The notes below the pieces were generated by a model that was not told the origin of the DNA, ran no database searches, and was given only the letters and a program-made list of their open reading frames with translations. DNA of 64,000 nucleotides, taken from Phoronis australis. Its lineage: Eukaryota; Phoronida; Phoronidae. The DNA is taken from the NCBI GenBank assembly GCA_002633005.1, contig NMRA01000111.1:52360-116359 (forward strand), given 5' to 3'. Shown here piece by piece: positions 26,001-34,500 of this stretch (positions are counted from its first letter, which is position 1; each line of letters begins with the position of its first letter). The position numbers and the translations under genes are program-made.

Positions 26001-28874
26001 ATTTCATATATCATTTCTGTCAAGTGGATTAGGGTGATTTGTCTTAAATGAAATTGGATGGTTGACTTGAATTTTGATAAAATCGGTGTACTTAAACGTC
26101 TAGGCAAATTTCTTAATGTCAGTACTCTTAAGACCCTTTACCATTCTATTATTCAGCCTCATATTGATTATTGTTTGCCGGTTTGGGGGCACACTAGTGA
26201 CACACTTGTCAGCAAAGTCCAAGTAATCCAAAACAGAGCCGCCAGGGCTATCCTGGGTAGTAGAATTAGGGACACTAGGGTTGACGACTTGTATTCCAAG
26301 CTGGGATTTATGAAAATAAGACAAAGAAATAAGGGCTGTTCCAGTAAAATCTGTATGGGAGGGGGGGAGGCACATTTTTTTCGCACCCACCACCCATGTT
26401 TTTCATTTATTTCTTCAGCCTACCACCCGTAATTTTTTATAAGTTTGAAATGCAACCACCCGTAATTTTTTTTGTTCTTGTGGTTGACTGCACAGGCGCT
26501 TGAGTTTATCTGTTCCTCCGTCACCACTAACATCATTCATTACTAAGAAAACGTATGTTTCTTATATATGGTTATTAGCCATCGAGAAATTCGAGCACCT
26601 GTGGTTAAATGGTGTTATGGGCATGCCGATGAGATCGGAGAGAGTGAAAAAGTCAGAGCTTTTTGCAAGTTGCATTTTTCTTTCAGTTTTTGATTCTGTG
26701 CGGATTGTTTATAAAATTTACTAAAATTACCCACCATCAAACATTTATGGCCCAATGAAACAACAACGACCTGTAAATTTTTATTTTTTTGAAGTACGAC
26801 CACCAGCCATTTTGAATTAAAATCAAACGCAACCACCCATAAATTTTTATTTCAGTTGCCTCCCCCCCTCCCACACAGATTTTGCTGGAACAGCCCTAAA
26901 TATCTCTCTGCCTGTTGTATGTACAGATGTATCTATTGCTTGGCTCCAGCATAGCTCAGCAATAAATTCAATAGCAGTCAGGCTGTATATTCTACACATT
27001 CTTCTGTTGCTGGCAGTGTTTCTTCTAAAAAAATTAAAACCGAGACGGGCAAGAGATCTTTTATCTATGCAGCTGCTATAATATGGAATTCTCTCAGCCC
27101 AGAAATTAAACGGTCCAATTCAATCACTACCTTTAAAGTAAATATTAAAAATTGGCTGTAATTTACCTAACCTTTTACAACCTGCCTGTCATTTTTTCAT
27201 TGTCGTAAATACTCTCACTGTCTAAGAGTCATCTCTTAATTTATTTCATCTGTCTTAGTTAAATTTTTACCATTATTCGTCATTTAGTTAATGTCTTAAT
27301 TCTCAACCTGTTTTAATGGTATCTTTGTTACGTATATTTCATTGTTGTTTTATTACTTTATTGTATTATATTACTGTTTTTCTTGTTGAGGGCCCTCTTG
27401 GTAAGCAGTGCTATCACTGAAGAGGCCACCCTCATTTTAAATATCACAATAATAAATAAAATATCAATAATAATAATAGCTAACAAGCTAACTTATAGAA
27501 AATACCATTTGGCATTGACTCCTTTAAGTAAAAGCTATCTTGCTGTTAAGCAGTTTATATGTGGTGCTAAGATTGTCCACCTTTGAAATGGATTGCAAGA
27601 TCCGTAGCGTACCAATGGAGGTCTGTGCACTCATTGTTAAATGTTTAGAGTAACAATAAAGCTTTTTTTTTTCAGTTTCAGGTTATCAACCAGACAGCAG
27701 TATGAACATAAGCAAAGCCGTGAAGAGGGGGTCAGAGGGTAGTATATCCTCGCTGACCTATGTACAAAACAAGATCGCCGAGGCCATATTTCAAGACCAG
27801 CAACAACACCCGCAGCAGCAGAATCTGAGCAGTTCCATACGAGATACTGCTTACGATGCTGGCATGCAGCCGTCCCAGTCGACAGCAGGACCACTGGCAA
27901 TACCGCAGCAATCAGAGACGTTACGTCACCATTTGTCGGAGAGACCCAGTGTTCTGAATCCATTGGGAGCTACCAGCAGTAGCTCCGCAAGCACCGCCAA
28001 GAAGTCGATGGCGGCAGATATCTACGAGTTCCGCGATGACTCTCCCGTCAGTCACAGTCACCCAGATTCTGACAAATATTTATCGCCACGCACCAGCATG
28101 AAGCGCTATTCACCTATGGAGATGCTGCACCAGTCGGTGAGCTCTGTTGACGAACTTCATTCGTCATCATCGAAATCTGGTTCACCATCAAGCTCCCAGC
28201 CAAACACTGCGGAGATGAGAGCTGGCAGCCACACACATATGCAGAGCCCGTCAATTACCGAGAGCTCTATGCTTCAAAATCAACAGCCTATGGCTCAGAG
28301 TTCTGATGAGAAAGTGGTGACAATGGTGCAGAGTTCTGAGGACACGAAAGGCAGTGACAAAGTCTCCTCCATGGACAGTCTTCAGGAGTCAGAAGGCAAT
28401 GTGTCATCTCTTCACAGAGGTGGCAATAGTGACAACAGCTCAGAGCCCAGCCAGAGCACAGACAGACGGGGACAGAGAGAAGATTGTCTGGATGAGGACA
28501 ATTCCATGGGAGTAGTGCCTGGGCAGGGAGCTAGTATCGATGATGAGCGATCAAACCTCTCCACAGCAAGTTCTGGGTCAGACACCATGTATATTGACGA
28601 GTCAGCAAATATTGACAGCTCTAACGATGGTGGCGCTGGGCGATATCCCGGCCATGCGGACAGAAATAGATCAGAGGCAGTGTCATCTCAACTGGGTAAT
28701 GATCCTCCGAGCGGCAGTCGTGGTCTGCAGGTACCCACATCACAAGTTGTTAGCTCCAGCTTCACTGGAAATTTTCCATTCTCCATACAGCCATTGAGAA
28801 CTGCGGAGCCTCCAGTCTCAGATTCTCAGCACATACAACCAAGCTATGAAAATCTGTCCGATGATGACTTGTGA
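5005..28874 (+). CDS. NCOR: Nuclear receptor corepressor (NCoR/SMRT family), 25 exons, N-terminus outside window
   Basis: Scaffold that links unliganded nuclear receptors and other repressors to HDAC3, TBL1 and GPS2 in the nucleus. Exons read from sequence: 5005-5176, 6463-6750, 7560-7616, 8165-8217, 8416-8568, 9312-9398, 9655-9702, 11131-11212, 12055-12288, 12731-12903, 13351-13645, 14543-14657, 14979-15152, 15856-15998, 16481-16667, 17285-17497, 17765-17902, 18926-19084, 20072-22353, 23047-23218, 23524-23679, 24266-24522, 24975-25170, 25805-25894, 27682-28874. All introns are GT-AG and all phases match, giving about 2371 residues (human NCOR1 is about 2440). Order: coiled coil, SANT1, Cys-rich module, SANT2, GSI motifs, RE-rich helix, CoRNR boxes, acidic end YENLSDDDL. 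The first exon here starts inside a split codon, so at least one coding exon lies upstream. Small exons could be missed where phases allow. Whether the species has one NCoR or two cannot be told. Confidence 0.96.
5515..5592. mobile_element. Decayed inverted end of the AGGSCTTTATSCAG TIR element
   Basis: TTTTGAAATCCGGGATAAA and the preceding CTTTTTGGACATTCTG match the reverse complement of the left end of the element at 3971. Only this terminal piece is recognisable. Confidence 0.45.
5930..6270. repeat. Dispersed repeat with GAATAATnnnGGCC(A/T)(A/T)GCTTGA units
   Basis: Contains degenerate units such as TTGAATAATATTGGCCAAGC and ends AAGGATTATTCAAGTTT. The same layout, also starting from a TGGTGATCAAAAT segment, recurs at 35800-36185 in a CCT6 intron. 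Confidence 0.5.
6463..6750 (+). CDS. NCOR: NCoR exon: N-terminal coiled coil (TBL1/GPS2-binding region)
   Basis: This exon encodes 96 residues. A long charged helix contains [13 protein letters not shown] and [17 protein letters not shown], followed by the conserved [11 protein letters not shown]. In human NCOR1 the matching helix assembles with TBL1 and GPS2 in repression domain 1. The next two exons (7560-7616 and 8165-8217) carry the equally conserved [15 protein letters not shown] and [12 protein letters not shown]. The acceptor at 6461-6462 and donor at 6751 are canonical and the exon is phase 0 at both ends. A decayed copy of its 3' end and donor lies about 150 bp downstream. Confidence 0.95.
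8806..9118 (+). repeat. 61-bp tandem repeat, five copies
   Basis: Units start GCCAAGTATGTGTAGTAG at 8806, 8867, 8928, 8989 and 9050, with an 8-base partial at 9111. Period is exactly 61 and copies are nearly identical, so the expansion is recent. In the NCoR intron between exons 8416-8568 and 9312-9398. Confidence 0.9.
12055..12903 (+). CDS. NCOR: NCoR exons: SANT1 / deacetylase-activation domain
   Basis: Exons 12055-12288 and 12731-12903 encode [21 protein letters not shown], then the SANT fold [32 protein letters not shown] and [14 protein letters not shown]. In vertebrate NCoR/SMRT this domain binds HDAC3 with inositol tetraphosphate and switches on its activity. The lysine- and tyrosine-rich surface (YYYTSKK) is kept, so HDAC3 activation is likely kept as well; that is inferred from family knowledge. 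The intron between the exons falls after the ERK of helix 2/3. Confidence 0.95.
13351..15152 (+). CDS. NCOR: NCoR exons: cysteine-rich (GATA-finger-like) module between the SANT domains
   Basis: Exons 13351-13645, 14543-14657 and 14979-15152 encode a cysteine-rich block: [66 protein letters not shown] and [15 protein letters not shown]. The CxxC pairs are spaced like a zinc-binding fold, followed by a basic helix. Human NCOR1, as I know it, has only low-complexity sequence without cysteines between its SANT domains, so this is an invertebrate-type feature. The block runs in frame into [11 protein letters not shown], the start of SANT2. Zinc binding and function are inferred. Confidence 0.88.
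14036..14285 (+). repeat. Purine-rich (GA) tract with GTGACTTRG units
   Basis: Strongly strand-asymmetric GA-rich sequence with irregular repeats of GGGAAGTGACTTRGG and GAGAAAGGG. A shorter relative sits at 13680-13740. Both are in the NCoR intron after exon 13351-13645. Confidence 0.6.
14979..15998 (+). CDS. NCOR: NCoR exons: SANT2 / histone-interaction domain
   Basis: The second half of exon 14979-15152 and exon 15856-15998 encode [13 protein letters not shown], then [19 protein letters not shown] and [19 protein letters not shown]. This is almost identical to the human SANT2, which binds histone tails and favours deacetylated chromatin. The intron splits a glycine codon between the first and second helices. 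The following exon (16481-16667) is acidic and serine-rich ([17 protein letters not shown]), matching the SES-VAST and acidic segment after SANT2 in vertebrates. Confidence 0.95.
18392..18480 (+). repeat. tRNA-derived SINE-like sequence
   Basis: An A-box-like TAGCTTGGTGGTTAAGG (18405-18421) is followed about 37 bases later by a B-box-like GTTCGAATTC (18458-18467), the spacing of a pol III promoter with a tRNA-type extra loop. No clean acceptor stem, so a SINE head rather than a tRNA gene. Lies in an NCoR intron. Confidence 0.5.
20072..22353 (+). CDS. NCOR: NCoR giant exon: GSI motifs, RE-rich helix and IDAII CoRNR box
   Basis: A single 2282-bp exon encodes 760 residues. Three GSI-type motifs ([24 protein letters not shown]) are a signature of the NCoR/SMRT midregion. 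It continues with [20 protein letters not shown] and a repetitive charged helix (near 21775-21875) built from a roughly 15-bp unit that reads [10 protein letters not shown]. Near the 3' end [14 protein letters not shown] contains IDAII, fitting the CoRNR consensus (I/L)xx(I/V)I and aligning with the human segment that reads IDVII. The acceptor is at 20070-20071; an open frame upstream of it (from 19924) is intronic. Confidence 0.95.
22455..22637 (+). repeat. 27-bp minisatellite, seven copies
   Basis: Units ACACCTTCCTACCCTTCACC plus CATATCG repeat at 22455, 22482, 22509, 22536, 22563, 22590 and 22617. The period is a multiple of three, so both strands stay open; the plus frame reads TPSYPSPIS repeats. 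It lies 100 bp after the giant NCoR exon. Confidence 0.9.
23524..23679 (+). CDS. NCOR: NCoR exon: CoRNR box IDNII
   Basis: This exon encodes [24 protein letters not shown] fits the nuclear-receptor-docking consensus, and the surrounding ITL-x-x-HI-x-x-II-x-x-DF matches the human NCOR1 box around ICQII. Acceptor 23522-23523 and donor 23680 are canonical; phases fit exons 23047-23218 and 24266-24522. With IDAII in the giant exon this gives two clear receptor-interaction motifs. Confidence 0.93.
26040..27480 (+). mobile_element. 3' part of a non-LTR retrotransposon (LINE), split by a MITE
   Basis: Frame 26058-26330 encodes the end of a reverse-transcriptase [23 protein letters not shown], then [14 protein letters not shown], typical of Jockey/CR1-like elements. 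After the 26333-26896 insertion it resumes and ends [20 protein letters not shown], then FKVNIKNWL and TAA near 27160. The 3' UTR finishes in an AATAAA/AATAAT-rich tail near 27440-27480. It is 5'-truncated and has at least one internal stop. Located in the last NCoR intron, same orientation. Confidence 0.85.
26333..26896. mobile_element. Harbinger-like MITE (GGGCTGTTCCAG TIR) inside the LINE, TAA duplication
   Basis: Starts GGGCTGTTCCAGTAAAATCT and ends in the matching inverse AGATTTTGCTGGAACAGCCC; inverted repeats extend about 40 bp through the G-rich and C-rich tracts. It is flanked by TAA on both sides (26330-26332 and 26897-26899). No transposase. The interior has repeated CACCACCCGTAATTTTTT-like blocks. 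A 3-bp TNA duplication suggests the PIF/Harbinger superfamily. Confidence 0.8.
27682..28874 (+). CDS. NCOR: NCoR terminal coding exon
   Basis: The last exon begins [17 protein letters not shown] and ends with [11 protein letters not shown] and a TGA at 28872-28874. The acidic end matches vertebrate NCoR/SMRT, which finish YETLSDSDD. Near the start [15 protein letters not shown] sits where vertebrates have the LEDII CoRNR box; IAEAI has alanine where Ile or Val is expected, so it is at best a degenerate box. The rest is Ser/Gln-rich low complexity. An upstream AG at 27674-27675 could compete with the acceptor at 27680-27681, but the frame supports the latter. Confidence 0.95.
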
Positions 28875-29274
28875 AATACTAGAGACAGTGAACTGTACTA
28901 TTGCTGATATTGAAAGAGTTATTGGTTTATACACAATAAGCATCATAGTAACTGAATGCAGAAGGCGTGTAGCTGTGGTAAAGGATTTTATCATTAGGAA
29001 AAAGATATTTTGTTCAGTTACAAGTATTTTAAGAAACTGTTCCGTTTTTGTTAAATAAGAAATTTTAGGCACTTATTAGTTTATGCCTGTTGGGCTTAGT
29101 TTTGTTGTTTGTGGCCTTAGGAACCTTCTTCCCTGTTCAAGGCCTGGTGAACATTATTTCTGCGGTTAAATGAATGGAGAAAAGGTGTTGGCTAAATAGC
29201 TGCCATGGCAAGTCAGGCATGACCAGACAGCACAGAGTACTAACTACAAATTATGTTAATTGATTAAAGGAAAC

Positions 29275-29280
29275 AATAAA
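29275..29280 (+). terminator. Likely NCoR polyadenylation signal (AATAAA)
   Basis: The first AATAAA after the NCoR stop lies about 400 bases downstream, just before a short A-rich tandem repeat. No transcript evidence is available, so the real cleavage site is inferred. Confidence 0.45.
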
Positions 29281-29295
29281 TCTGATTGTTGTAAA

Positions 29296-29440
29296 TGAAT
29301 TCTCAACAGTATTCACTAGGCAGAAAAATAAAAAAAAAACAATATGAATTCTCAACAGTATTCACTAGGCAGAAAAATAAAAAAAACAATATGAATTCTC
29401 AATAGTATTTACTAGGCAGAAAAACAAAAAAACAATACAA
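29296..29440 (+). repeat. About 50-bp tandem repeat, three copies, A-rich
   Basis: Units TGAATTCTCAACAGTATTCA followed by CTAGGCAGAAAAATAAAA. Copies differ mainly in the A-run length. Located just after the putative NCoR poly(A) signal. Confidence 0.85.
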
Positions 29441-30330
29441 AAACCAATGAAGTCCCAATCACAACTGACAAAGTGCTTACGACAGCTTACTGTGACTGTT
29501 GTGGAGAGACTGTACCCCTGGCAAAATGTTATCTCTCGTAGTATGCACTAGTAAGTCAGTGTGTGACTGAGAACTTCAAAATCCTGCAGAGAAGAACTGA
29601 AAAACACACTCAGCAGACAACTTGCACTAATAGACGAGACTGCTGCGTTGACTGTTGAGTGTTGACTAATTGAGAATATGAACAGAAATTCATTTCACAA
29701 GATCACCAAGTCTAATGAAAATTAAACTTGATAAATGGACTACCAACTCACAAAAGTCAATGTTATCAAGATTGGAATTAGCAGGACACAAGAAAAATAC
29801 TAAAAGGAGTGAAGGTGCAAAGATAACCACTCGTTCAATTACACCAAGCTGCAAATCTCTGGGTACAATATACAGTACAATATACAGTGCAAATGAAAAG
29901 CTATTGGACAATACACTGTTTCCTTGACTTCTGTTTCTGTTGACAAAAATCACTACTAATGACTAGTTGTTGCAGCGTAGTCTTAATTGTAGAGTGAAGC
30001 TTCCACCGTGTTGAATTCCTGTAAATTCCTCATGTCCAGTCGTGGCAGAGCTATGCTATGATGAATTCCACTTAGCCGCATCCTTGTGTGACCAGTAATA
30101 ACAAATCACTTGATACGATTAACTTAATACGATTACTTTTCCCAAACACAAAACACTTGATATCTAATTGACTTTGTATCAGAGAATACAGGGACACCTG
30201 ATCTCAAGCGAAGCCAGTCCTTTATGGTGATGCCTATACATTAAGTCTTTCAGTTCTCCTTTGAGCTTATCTGGGATTCTGCCAAGCACTCTTAAACACA
30301 AGCACTTAAATATCACGCAGCAACTGAAGA

Positions 30331-31537
30331 CTATCCTTTGAGAGATGACAATCCAGCTCTCATCACCTCGTCTACGAGTAGGAGATTCGTTGCTATGACA
30401 GTACTGAAAAAGAAAGAATAATGATAGTTTAGTGACTCGGCACAGTTGCATAAAATTCACAACAGTTTCATCGCAGTATATACGGAGTATGATGTGCATA
30501 CATGCTTTTTATCATGGAAATCCACCAAATCTGCATAATTAGAAGTACACCAAAATGTAACTATAACTAATACATTCAGCAAAAATGAGAAATGATTCCA
30601 TGGCCGTGCCTCTTAATACCAGCTTCGATCTCCCAAACTCCAGTTGAGGAACAGCAAACACAAGGTACGTAATTTTTAATACCCAGGCCCCTAACACGAA
30701 CAGAAAAGGCTTCACACCCGGCGACCAAACTGCAGACCTGGACCAAAAGTTTACTGATCTGGAACTGGGATTTTAGGGATCACAGCTGGTCTTTAGAGGC
30801 GAAGCGTACAAACATTTCCCCCTTAAAAAGTTAATATAAACATAGGAGGATCATCTGAAGAAAATTTTAACTTACAAGAAGAACAACTTGAAAATTTTTC
30901 AGTGAAATGACCTTGTTGATGCACTATTTCATTTTGTAGTGCGTAAGGTTACGTCATACTACGTGTGTCAATTGGCTAAAGCTTCTTATATAACCGACTT
31001 TCCGGTACTATCCGGCCTTCTTGACATGAACCGCTATACTGGTAACGCGTACAACACTAACGATGTTTTCACGGAGCCTAGAGCCTATATCATTGTAAGT
31101 TTATACTATTTTTTCGCATATTACCGTAGAATTCACTGGCTGTTTCTCGTATTGTGTAAGACTGTTTAGCCCATGCTGTATTACGTGGAATATCTTTATT
31201 GTATTGTAACGTGAACGCTGTATTTCCCAAGACTTATTATTCGTTATATTTGTTTCAGTGAAACCGGCCTTGTCGGACAGTAAGCATAACGTCAACCATG
31301 TTGAGAATAAACGTATCATATCCGACTATCCCGTGTGTTCAATGCCCATGGCTCTTACAGACCTGCTAATATTGCAAGAACACGACTAGATTAGTAAATC
31401 ATGTAATTTAAATGTTAGATGTAATGACAGTCAGACTATACATAAACAGGCCAATTTGACTTACCAAGAGTGTAAAAGTTGTCTTTTGACTCTGAAGTTA
31501 TCTAGAATTCCAGCATCCTCAGGTACTAAAGCTTCAC
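30331..31537 (-). CDS. CCT6: CCT6 exons 13-14 (C-terminus)
   Basis: Exon 13 (31465-31537) encodes [19 protein letters not shown] followed by LLHS and the first two bases of a Cys codon. Exon 14 (30331-30403) completes it and encodes [20 protein letters not shown], then LKG and TAG. Both are 73 nt and too short to show as long open frames, but junction phases and family similarity fix them. No strict AATAAA was found on this strand between the stop and NCoR. Confidence 0.93.
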
Positions 31538-34500
31538 CTGCATACAAAAGCTCAGTTATGAGACAACATCAGAAGCTACTTAGAAATGGTAAAGGCTCAA
31601 GATGACACAATTAAAACCACTAAAACTTAAACGTGACATTATGCAATGAAATTAATCCATTTTCAAAGGGTTTTCAATGGAAAAATTGGTGATTTCCATA
31701 TTCATTTCTCCAGATTTGTAGTGGGCAGACTAAAATACAAAATATGAAAATTAAAAAAATTTGAGGATAGATTAAAACTATGTCGAACTCCCTTGGAAAC
31801 ACACCTATGATTGACTCCATTCATTTAATCCTTCTGAGAACCAACCAGTAATGTACAAAAAACCAAAGACTACACAAAACCTTACACTTCGTAAACTTTG
31901 TATCAATGTTCCTCAGGGCTGTTCCAGCAAAAACTGTATGGGAGGGGAGGAAGGCACTTTTATTTCGTACCCACCGCCTATATTTTTCATTTATTTCACC
32001 AACCCACGACCCATAATTTTTTAATTAATAGGTTAAAATAGAAAATCCAACACTTGCAAACAAATTGTTGCCTGGATGACCTGTTAAGAACTTAGATGAT
32101 CGACAGACAAGAACTAATTGCCTTGTCCAATATTGTCAAAAACTAAAGTAGCCAAGAGGGTGGTCGAATCAAAACGAAAATGACTTCTGTCAACGCATCC
32201 ATCCCTGCTACATATATTCTTGTGCTAAATTTCCAGTTGTGCCAAACACTTTTTGAGATAATCAACCTGTCTCGTCAAAAACTAACGGGGTGCCACAGTA
32301 GTTCAATCCAGCGTCCAAAAATTGACCAGTGCCGGCACATTCTTGCGATATACTTCCATTTCGAATTTCATCGTGATCAGTGAAGCAGTTTTTGAGATAT
32401 ATCAACATACAAGGAATGGCTTGTCAAAAACTAAAGCGGTCACCATGGGTACCAAGGTTGCCAAATCTGCCCGGAAATCGACTGGTGCAGGTGCATCCTT
32501 GCCAAGTACTATACCAAATTTCATCATGATCCGCCAAGCGGTTCTTGAGATAATTGATGGACAAGAAATGATAATGACAGACAGATCGACCACAAAGTTT
32601 TTGCGAGTGCAGAAAAATTCCATGTGAGGTCACAACTCATATCAGTTACCAAAAACTTGCTATTCTAAGACACCTGTGAGCAATACTTTTGGCAGCCACC
32701 AGGTGTCTCTGTTCACCATGTGTCTGTTTATTTTTTCAATTTCATGGATCTATGAATCTCAAACTGTCTCCACGAATGCTTTTAGACACATATGTCAAGT
32801 GAATATTAGAACTTGTCTATCTTACTCCTAATACTTTTCACTTAAAAATCATCAATTTTCTCATATGTGTTAACACCAATTTAGTGTTGCATAAATTTGC
32901 ATTCTAATATGACTGCACATCTTCTGCTAGTAATCGAGTTGCCCATGACTTGATTAATGGCATAGTGTACATATTGCACTCAATACACTAGCAACATGGG
33001 TTTGTATTTTGTGTTTTAGGATATGTATTTTTGGTGAGTTTTGAATTCTTTTGAGCTGTGTTTGGCTGTAAATACCCACCTGTCAACATTTACAGGTCAA
33101 GAAATACCACCCAGTGTTAATGCCTTACTTCATACAAGAATGACCACCCATAATTTGAGTTTTTTTTCCAAAGGCCACCACCCATGAATTTTTATTTCAG
33201 CTGCCCCCCCCCCCTCCCCATGCAGATTATGCTGGAACAGCCCTCAGTACTTTTCAATAATTGAATTGAGAGAAATATATTATTATTCAAAACCTTATAA
33301 TCACTAGACCAATGCTTCGACTTCACAAACCGGACAATGCACTTAGACATACCTGAGTGTATATCAAGGCCGACAGGCCGGCCAGATGCAGCATATTCCT
33401 CTTGCAGCTTCACCATGGTTTCCTGGCCATCATAACCAGAGTTACGTGCCAGTGTCTTGGGGATGATAAGCAGAGCATCAGCGTACGCAGCCACACCTGT
33501 AATATATACACAGACATGCTGCAAAGCTCAGACTAAGAAAAATAAAGCCTGAGACTTATGTGAAACTCAACTGAAAATTAACCAATCGCGAGGAAAATTG
33601 TAAGTGCACTTTAAATTATATGCAATGAGGTTGACCAGTTTTTGTAGTACTGAATTAACTTAGTCACATGCCCAAATGTTGACTCACCATGCAGAAGTGC
33701 AATGGTGTCACCCAGCAATATATTTCACAACGGTGATTTTACAGACCTCAGACAAGGTGGATAACCATTATCATCAGAACTCTGATTGGTGCACGGTACT
33801 TCATCATCATTGATCAGTAACAAAAACAGCGCTTTCAAAGTTAACACAGAGCTCCCTATACACAAGGATACCCCAATGAAAAAATGATTCTGCCAATCTA
33901 TGGAGCATTCAGGGTGTCGCATTTCACCCCAGGCTGTCAAAGATGTTTCTTATTTTAGCCTATTCAGAAAATAAAAAGTGAATCGTTTCCTCTTCAGACC
34001 CACATCTGAATGTTTTGTCTCCATTTACACAACGGCACAGTACAATCCCAAACGATTGCATCAAAAGATAACTAACCTAATCTTGCCCTGCCTTTAACAG
34101 TCTCCTTAAACTTCATCAGTTCCGCATGAGCAGCAATTTCAAATGCACCAGCACCAGGCACTACAGATTCTGAAACCAACGATAGATTGAACTTAGCTGA
34201 CTGTGTTGAGATATTAAAATGAGCTCAACAGACAATGCTGTGACAATAAGATGAACTCAGCACACTATGATGTGATCATAAAATGAACTCAGCAGACCAT
34301 GTTGAGATAATGAGATGAACTCAGCAGACTATGTTGAGATAATGAGATGAACTCAGCTGACTATGTTGTGATAATAAGACTCGGCAGACTATGTTATGAT
34401 AATCAGATGAACATAAAAGACTATTTTTGGACATAAGATGAAATTAGCCGACAATGTTGCAATACTTAGATGAACCTAGCTGACTAGGTTGTGATGTTAA

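Larger units (their letters stand above)
28875..30330. other. Convergent NCoR/CCT6 3' intergenic space
   Basis: Holds the NCoR 3' UTR with a poly(A) signal at 29275, a three-copy A-rich tandem repeat at 29296-29440, and the CCT6 3' UTR running the other way. No further gene is visible. The two stop codons are only about 1.46 kb apart, so the transcripts could overlap at their tails. Confidence 0.6.
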
